A stretch of DNA of 64,000 nucleotides, taken from NCBI GenBank assembly GCA_018389105.1, contig JACATO010001136.1, forward strand, positions 372,001 to 436,000, read 5' to 3'. Position 1 is the first letter of the stretch; each line of letters starts with the position of its first letter. Positions 58,435 to 64,000 of the stretch are shown piece by piece. The notes below the pieces were generated by a model that saw only the letters and a list, made by a program, of their open reading frames with translations, did no database searches and was not told the origin of the DNA. The position numbers and the translations under genes are program-made. The stretch comes from Nautilus pompilius. Lineage: Eukaryota > Mollusca > Cephalopoda > Nautilida > Nautilidae.

Positions 58435-58442
58435 TATATAAG
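58435..58442 (+). promoter_or_regulatory. TATA box of a candidate promoter
   Basis: TATATAAG sits in a locally GC-rich stretch. It is followed about 30 bp later by a pyrimidine-rich region suitable for transcription start, and about 300 bp later by a consensus splice donor. An E-box CACGTG lies upstream near 58279. The arrangement suggests a first exon; no downstream gene is identified. Confidence 0.5.
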
Positions 58443-58465
58443 GGTGGCGGAATATTTTCCTGGAT

Positions 58466-58738
58466 CCGCCTGTCGTTGCTCCTGCTCTTCTCGGTGCAGC
58501 TTACGCGGCGCGGCGAACCCCCGTCTACTGATCGGAAGGAGCCGAACGTCTCTCCCCTCCCAACGCTACCACACCTTCAGGGGAGATCCTATCGGACAAG
58601 ATAAACAAAAGCAAGCCTAAAAAAAAATCAGAGGGGAAGGGAATTCAATTATTTACCCCTCTCCATCTCCTCCTCCTCCGTGTGTGCTTTTCACAGCCGT
58701 TGACTGGACAGAAAAGAACGCAATCTTTGCTACTAAAG
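58466..58738 (+). other. Candidate non-coding first exon ending at a consensus donor
   Basis: From about 30 bp after the TATA box the sequence is GC-rich, then CT-rich, and ends CTACTAAAG followed by gtaagt at 58739. No ATG-initiated frame of useful size is present, so it would be 5' UTR. The gene it serves would lie further right, beyond recognisable coding sequence in this window. The start is inferred from the TATA position. Confidence 0.4.
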
Positions 58739-58744
58739 GTAAGT

Positions 58745-60200
58745 CGGATCTTGATACCAGTTCTCTATGGATTTATCGCCCAGTTGCTTGTCTGATAAGA
58801 CCCATCAGCCACTGGAATGGATGGCTTCACTGAAAAAAAGAAGAGAGGAGTCTAAAACTCGATAATAAACCCGTTGGCCTACTAGTGGACACGCCCCTCT
58901 TTAGCCCCGCTGAGGAGAGAACTTGGTCACCATTGTGCACTGAGACGGAGTATCGATGAAGAGATTAGGAAACAAAAATATCGCAGAAAGTCAAACAAAA
59001 CGGGGAAAGTTAATAAAAACCAAAAAGGAAACAAAAAAAGCTGTCTGTCTTTGGGTCCGATAAATACTTTCCGCATCCACATTGTTGGTATTACACCAAT
59101 ATAATACAAGAGACTTTAAGGCGCCGCAATCACAGGGATTGTGCTTCCTCATCTCTAGGGACAACACCCTCCTGATAAAATGCTTTGTTTCACATTATAA
59201 CAGATGCTAATTACTTTATAACTAATATATTACGTTCTTTTGCGAATCAAGTTAAGTAATTGTATAAAATCGGTATCCCCCCCCTAAGAAGTAGCTTTAC
59301 TGAATGAACCAGCGCGAGAGACCTAACTCGATGTAGTTTTTAGATGTCGATCCCAGTCCGACTGAGAAGAGACTTCAAATGATTGAAACATTCTGGCCCC
59401 AGAATCGCATACCGAGCCATTAAAATGCTTATTGATGCTCCTCGCCAACTAGCTAAACAAAAAAATATATATTAAGACTTTTAAAATAAATTTTTTTTAT
59501 AAATAATAACTGTTGCTTCCCTCCCAACCAGAGGATGCCGTCTTTAATAAGCTAAGCCGGCTCCGATTATTAATGTCTCATTAGTGCACTGTTTGTGGTG
59601 TAGTGATGTAGTACCCAGGAATTCCGATTAGTGGCTGGATATATATATATATATATATACCGGTACGCACACGTACCTTTTTTTTTTCGCTTCTTCCTTC
59701 TCTTAATAGAAAGGATGAAGATATTTTCCTTTTTCTGTAAAAATTATATATGTACTTTCCGTGGTCTTTAGTATCCAAAGCTTAAAGGGACAGTTTTTGC
59801 TGATGGCCAGAGATCGAATCCCGGTCGAGATTCGCTGCGCGGTTCTTCCCGCTCCACCTCACCAAACAGGCCGGATCTTCCACCCCCTAGCTGCTGCTCT
59901 GAGACCCTACACCTCGAAAGTCAAGATGGAGGCTTCGATGAGAAGAAGAAACGGTTTAGTCGGGGGGGGGGGGCTCGCCCTGTCCCCTCCCCCCCCGGAA
60001 TCACTTAATACCAGAAATAACTGACCACTTTACGGAAATAAATTAGCGCACCCTTACGTAATATCCGGGGCTTGTACAATTAGAAGTCAATCATCAATAT
60101 GGTTTACGGTTGACCGGGATTGTGACCTAGTGAGGAATTATCATTTCTGTCAATGCTATCGCTATGATTCGAAAAGCTTATTCTGCTGTCATTTCCAGGC
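58745..60200. other. Unassigned DNA
   Basis: Would be the intron of the candidate transcript that starts near 58.4 kb. Contains a (TA)n tract at 59638-59660 and an isolated B-box. Confidence 0.4.
59811..59826 (+). repeat. Isolated B-box-like sequence
   Basis: AGATCGAATCCCGGTC matches the RNA polymerase III B-box. No clear A-box lies upstream, so it is at most a truncated SINE. Confidence 0.25.
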
Positions 60201-60217
60201 TCATGTTCAGTGCCCAT

Positions 60218-60306
60218 CGCATACGTCATCGGTAGGTTATGAACTACCCGGATGAGAATCCGGTGGGCTACCGACCGAGCTATTTCAAACGCCGATGACG
60301 TATGCG
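60218..60306 (-). repeat. tRNA-like sequence inside a perfect 15 bp inverted repeat
   Basis: CGCATACGTCATCGG (60218-60232) and its exact complement (60292-60306) flank 59 bp. Read on the minus strand the insert has TAGCTCGGTCGGTAG (A-box-like), a 5 bp anticodon-like stem CCGGA with TCCGG, and AGTTCATAACC (weak B-box) inside a GGTAG/CTACC stem. Confidence 0.5.
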
Positions 60307-61932
60307 GATAGTGTCAAAGGACACCAAAAAATACGGCCTGAAGACGACAAGAGAATAGACTTTCTGAAGCGTAGTGATGCAAATCGCAGCGATGGGGGGA
60401 GTAAGAGTTCATCGCCAGCTGAACGTTTATCCTTCTGACGAGCTCTTTGCATACGAGAAGTGTTCCGCAGACAAAATAAATTCTCATAGGTACTGATATT
60501 TTCCACATAAGTTTTAGATTATTCTCCTGTTTATGATCCTTAAAGATGAAAGCTTTGTTCGTCAGAATCAGTGGAAACTGTCAGACTGGTGAAGAAGAAC
60601 ATCTAACGGTTAAAGTGTCGGCACAGAAAGAACCGTAAAATGTCTGGCGATTTTAAAAGTAATTTTTAGTTTACGTTGGTGGTTAGGGTTAAGGAAAGAC
60701 AGCAGCAGCGAGCTATACCTTTCCGCCTCTCGAAGTAAATGGGATTCGCCAAAGCCCCGGACTCCACTGCTAATTAGCTACCTAAGTACGCCTACGACCG
60801 ACCTCTCAGGTAATCACGGCCAAACTATTCATCGTTGTATAGTTAACGAGCTGATGCCGTATGATTGTATAAAGGCGAAAATCCATGCGTTCTCTTGGCC
60901 AGACGGCTGATGTTGGGCTGGTGGACCGATGGAGATTTTCCTATTAATAAGGTCTTGTGGATTAGTATTACCAGGCAGACAGGCTGGTGTGGATTACATG
61001 ACGAGATGGCTGGTTTTCAGCATCCGAGCTGATAAAGCCCGGTCTATTAGTTTTCGAAATCGCAATTCAATATTCAATATACATTTTTTCGATTAGCTGG
61101 TTGCTATGGTATTGGGAACCAATAATAGGCAACATTTTTATTGTATGGTGTGCGTTTTTGGACCAACTTAATTGCCAGTAAGTAATAAGTTGTCAGCCTA
61201 GAAGCAACTTATGATGAATAATGCATTTTAACTTTAATTCTTTCTTATTTTTTTAGAAATTCAAACCAAAAGATGCAGTCTCTACGTCTGGCGAGATATT
61301 CTATGCATTGTTCTGTAAACGTTCAATCTTAATCCGATAAACATTTTCGGGATTAACACGATGGCGTTGTTATAAGCCCACTTTACCTTCGAACCTTCTG
61401 GGCGCCTAGCCGAACCGTCTCTGAGACAAGCACTGTATTGATGGGACAAGAGATCGATATTAGGTTTCCACCATCTTGTTTGTTTGTTGTTGTTTTTTTT
61501 ACGTGTTAGTAATATAAAGTAAGCGGGTAGTGGCGTAGAAATTTAAGTTAGGGACTCGAAGAACACGCAGGTATTACCGAAAGTTATGGTTTGACTGTAA
61601 AGATTACAAAATAACAATAACAGAACAGGTGTTAGGTTACTACTTCCGCTGAAAATGGCGACAGATCCGGTTGACTGTTTAAGACATGTATTTGTCGAAT
61701 TTCATTTGGGAAAGAAAGAAGTCATTGGAACCCGATTCTAAATCAAAGACGGATAATAGATACCATTTATTTTTTAAAAAAATCACTTTACTAATTAGTC
61801 TAATTCGTGGTGGCAATTTCTCATATGCATTGGTAGGATTGTAGAGACATCCATCAGTCAGGCGAAAAGAAAAATATCGCAAATTTACGAAAATAACTGA
61901 ACATTTATCCCAAAGAAGAAAGAAGGGAGGTG

Positions 61933-61987
<55 letters not shown>

Positions 61988-63268
61988 CAAACTCTCTTTT
62001 GAAAACTAATAATATATTTTATAAATGTTAAATATACTCTAAATAAATATAAATAACGTAGTACGGACGTTCGAATTATACCCGGCCGGGTCCCATTCGA
62101 AGGCTGGCAGTACATCATTAAATTATTAAATGCACGTGCGTGGTCCCGGCCCCAAATGTGTTATCTTACTTGTACGGATTTTTCGAGATGTGTGGTGGCG
62201 ACAGAAACTGACGGGTCCGGGTGGCGACCCCACCCGTAACAACGAGCTCGTTCGGCCCAATCGATGCTTGACTGCTCGCGCGCCGGCAGTCGAAGGTCAA
62301 AGCCAAAAACACAAACTTCGGTTGATCTGATTTCTCGCAACAGTTCCTTTCTGTCGAATCTCGGCCATCGCTGTAAGTCATCGGTAAAGGTGGAGAGGGT
62401 GGGTTGGGGGGAGGGGAGAGGTAGGTGGAAAGAAAGGATCACCAGAAAGTGGGGAAATATCTGGCACGAATGTCATGCCGAGCCAAAGATTCCAGCAGCG
62501 ATTCGCTCGTCAGCGCTCAGCTCTTCTTGCGTTACCATGGAGATAATAGGTTCGGAGAGAATACGGCCGCGGTAAATAACCCTTCCGGTTGGGGGACCCC
62601 CCCCCCCCGTCGTCGGCCAGCCTCTTTAGAAAAGTTCAGTTTTCTTCTTATTTAGCTTGTGTCAGGTTTTCCGTTTGTTTAATTGAAAAGGGGCTGGTTT
62701 TCAGTCGAAGATTACTTCGATTACGCTCGAATCTTGTGAGATGAGAGAAGCGGAGCAGCATGGCCGATAAATACCGCAAAACTGTGGCTGCATAGTTATC
62801 AGTAGACATCTTAATCTTCCTCCACAAGGGATTTTTTGACACCGCAATAATAATCTTTCCGAATGCTCCTCAAGCCTTCCTTGGGCTGCTATCGATGTTA
62901 TAATGGCGGAAGTTCTTTTTTATGTGAAGAAAAAAACAACATCGGACTTAATTTTTTTATCAGCATTTTCTTTTTTATTTAGTGTTTTTTGCAGTTGGTG
63001 GAATTTAAGCAGCTGTCTCGGTGCCAGAGTCTCACCTTTCGCAGACTCCGTCAAAGACTCCGCTAATTCAGTCGAACCTCTAAAATTAAATGAACTAAGC
63101 AACAGTAATAATAGAAGTACCCAGGGTCTTCAGGGGGGTCCCCGGTAGTTATTCGGGCCAGGTAAGAAATCTTACCAGCTTAATTTTCTTCCTCTAGTGG
63201 AGTTGGTGACCAGGTTTCACACTTATATTTTGGTAATTCGATAGAGGTGAGCTACACCTGTAATTTAG
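60307..63268. other. Unassigned DNA
   Basis: Contains the (TA)n tract at 61934-61985 and C- and G-runs near 62400-62610. No supported gene. Confidence 0.4.
61934..61985. repeat. (TA)n microsatellite
   Basis: About 25 TA dinucleotides without interruption. Likely cruciform-prone and length-variable. Confidence 0.95.
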
Positions 63269-63344
63269 TGCCCTTCAGTGCAGCGATGAGACGAACCCAC
63301 GCTAAAGGCGCCTGAAGGGCATCGTCTTTAGCACTTTGTCTCAT
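63269..63344 (+). other. Interleaved inverted repeats (pseudoknot-like)
   Basis: TGCCCTTCAG (63269-63278) pairs perfectly with CTGAAGGGCA (63312-63321). ATGAGAC (63286-63292) with GTCTCAT (63338-63344) and GCTAAAG (63301-63307) with CTTTAGC (63326-63332) form a second, crossing helix. Confidence 0.45.
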
Positions 63345-63544
63345 TATTTTTATGAGCCATATATTACTAAGTTCGCTATTTTACAGTTTTGCCTTTTTAA
63401 AAAACGAATAGTTAAGTTAATTCTAGAAAATATCAACTATTTTCAAAGTAAGCAAACACTGAGAATGTTGAGTGCTAGAAAATTAGAAACCCCAAGAAGT
63501 CGGTTAATAGGCGACAGAGAGAGATGTTAAGATTAACCTTCATT

Positions 63545-64000
63545 GCGTGTGCGTGCGTGTGTGAGAGAGTGTGTATGTGTGTGCGTGTGTGCGTGCGTGC
63601 GTGTGTTTGTGAGAGAGAGTGTGTGTATGTGTGTGCGTGTGTGCGTGTGAGAGAGTGTGTATGTGTGTGCGTGTGTGCGTGTGTGAGAGAGTGTGTATGT
63701 GTGTGCGTGCGTGTGTGAGAGAGTGTGTATGTGTGTGCATGCGTGTGTGTGTGTGTGTGAGAGAGAGAGTGTGCGTGTGTGCATGCGTGTGTGTGTGTGT
63801 GAGAGAGTGTGTATGTGTGTGCGTGTGTGTGCGTGTGTGAGAGAGTGTGTATGTGTGTGTGCGTGCGTGTGTTTGTGAGAGAGTGTATGTGTGTGTGCGT
63901 GTGTGCGTGCGTGCGTGTGTTTGTGAGAGAGTGTATGTGTGTGCGTGCGCGCGTGTGTGTGTGAGAGTGTGTATGTGTGTGCGTGCGTGTGTGTGAGAGT
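63545..64000. repeat. GT-rich minisatellite running off the right edge
   Basis: Units of roughly 35-60 bp combine GTGTATGTGTGTGCGTGCGT with GTGAGAGAGTGT. Open frames of Cys-Val or His-Thr repeats are artefacts. The array is cut by the window end. Confidence 0.93.

Noticed and set aside
62995-63066. Acceptor (ttttttgcag) followed by LVEFKQLSRCQSLTFRRLRQ and a stop
   Set aside because: Plausible as a terminal exon, but it is only 23 codons with no recognisable motif and no partner exon.
63524-63878. Cys-Val and His-Thr repeat open frames
   Set aside because: Translation of the GT minisatellite at the right edge.
1-64000. CRISPR array or bacterial-type operon
   Set aside because: All repeat arrays are direct tandem satellites without unique spacers, and genes are split by spliceosomal introns.

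Overview
This is a window of animal nuclear DNA. The genes are split by GT-AG introns, intergenic DNA is extensive, microsatellites and minisatellites are abundant, and there are fossils of several transposon classes. Paralogous ATP-binding universal stress protein (USP) genes, satellite-rich DNA, and hAT, Mutator-like and CR1-like relics together suggest a lophotrochozoan, most plausibly a mollusc. That assignment is inference from gene content, not a sequence match.

Only two genes can be supported with confidence, and both encode USP-family (UspA-fold) proteins. USP-1 (+ strand) is seen as its last two coding exons, 11208-11293 and 12019-12330; its 5' exons were not found in the window. USP-2 (- strand) is complete, with four coding exons at 36150-36219, 23892-23972, 21025-21116 and 19491-19688 encoding 146 residues. 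Both keep the C-terminal ATP-binding motif G-2X-G-9X-G-S. Their comparable introns have the same phases, and the genes face each other with about 7.2 kb between stop codons, so they look like paralogues from a local inverted duplication. The 12.2 kb first intron of USP-2 holds a CR1-like LINE fossil, a 15-unit 53/44 bp minisatellite and a 2 kb purine-only satellite. Its second intron holds an unidentified decayed coding-like segment.

Layout: 1-3.3 kb is simple repeats and unassigned DNA. From 3.3 to 6.55 kb there is a tRNA-derived SINE head, a decayed zinc-finger transposon-like gene and a Mutator-like transposase fragment. From 7.4 to 9.7 kb there are two minisatellites. USP-1 occupies 11.2-12.8 kb. 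From 13 to 17.4 kb there are SINE relics, a GA satellite with CRE palindromes and an RNA-hairpin candidate. USP-2 and its introns fill 19.2-36.3 kb. From 36.95 to 39.79 kb there is an inactivated hAT element related to ZMYM1-like transposases. From 41.3 to 42.5 kb there are two CT satellites carrying CRE palindromes. From 45.3 to 47.5 kb there is a 32-copy minisatellite. From 47.5 to 64 kb the DNA is mostly unassigned, with a probable TATA promoter and first exon at 58.4-58.7 kb, a tRNA-like foldback at 60.2 kb and a GT satellite at the right end.

I found no operon, CRISPR array, rRNA or intact tRNA, and no convincing new multi-gene system. The observations most worth checking are repeat-embedded regulatory motifs (TGACGTCA in GA/CT satellites, AAAGGTCA in the 69 bp satellite), three predicted RNA or DNA folds, and an orphan promoter-exon.
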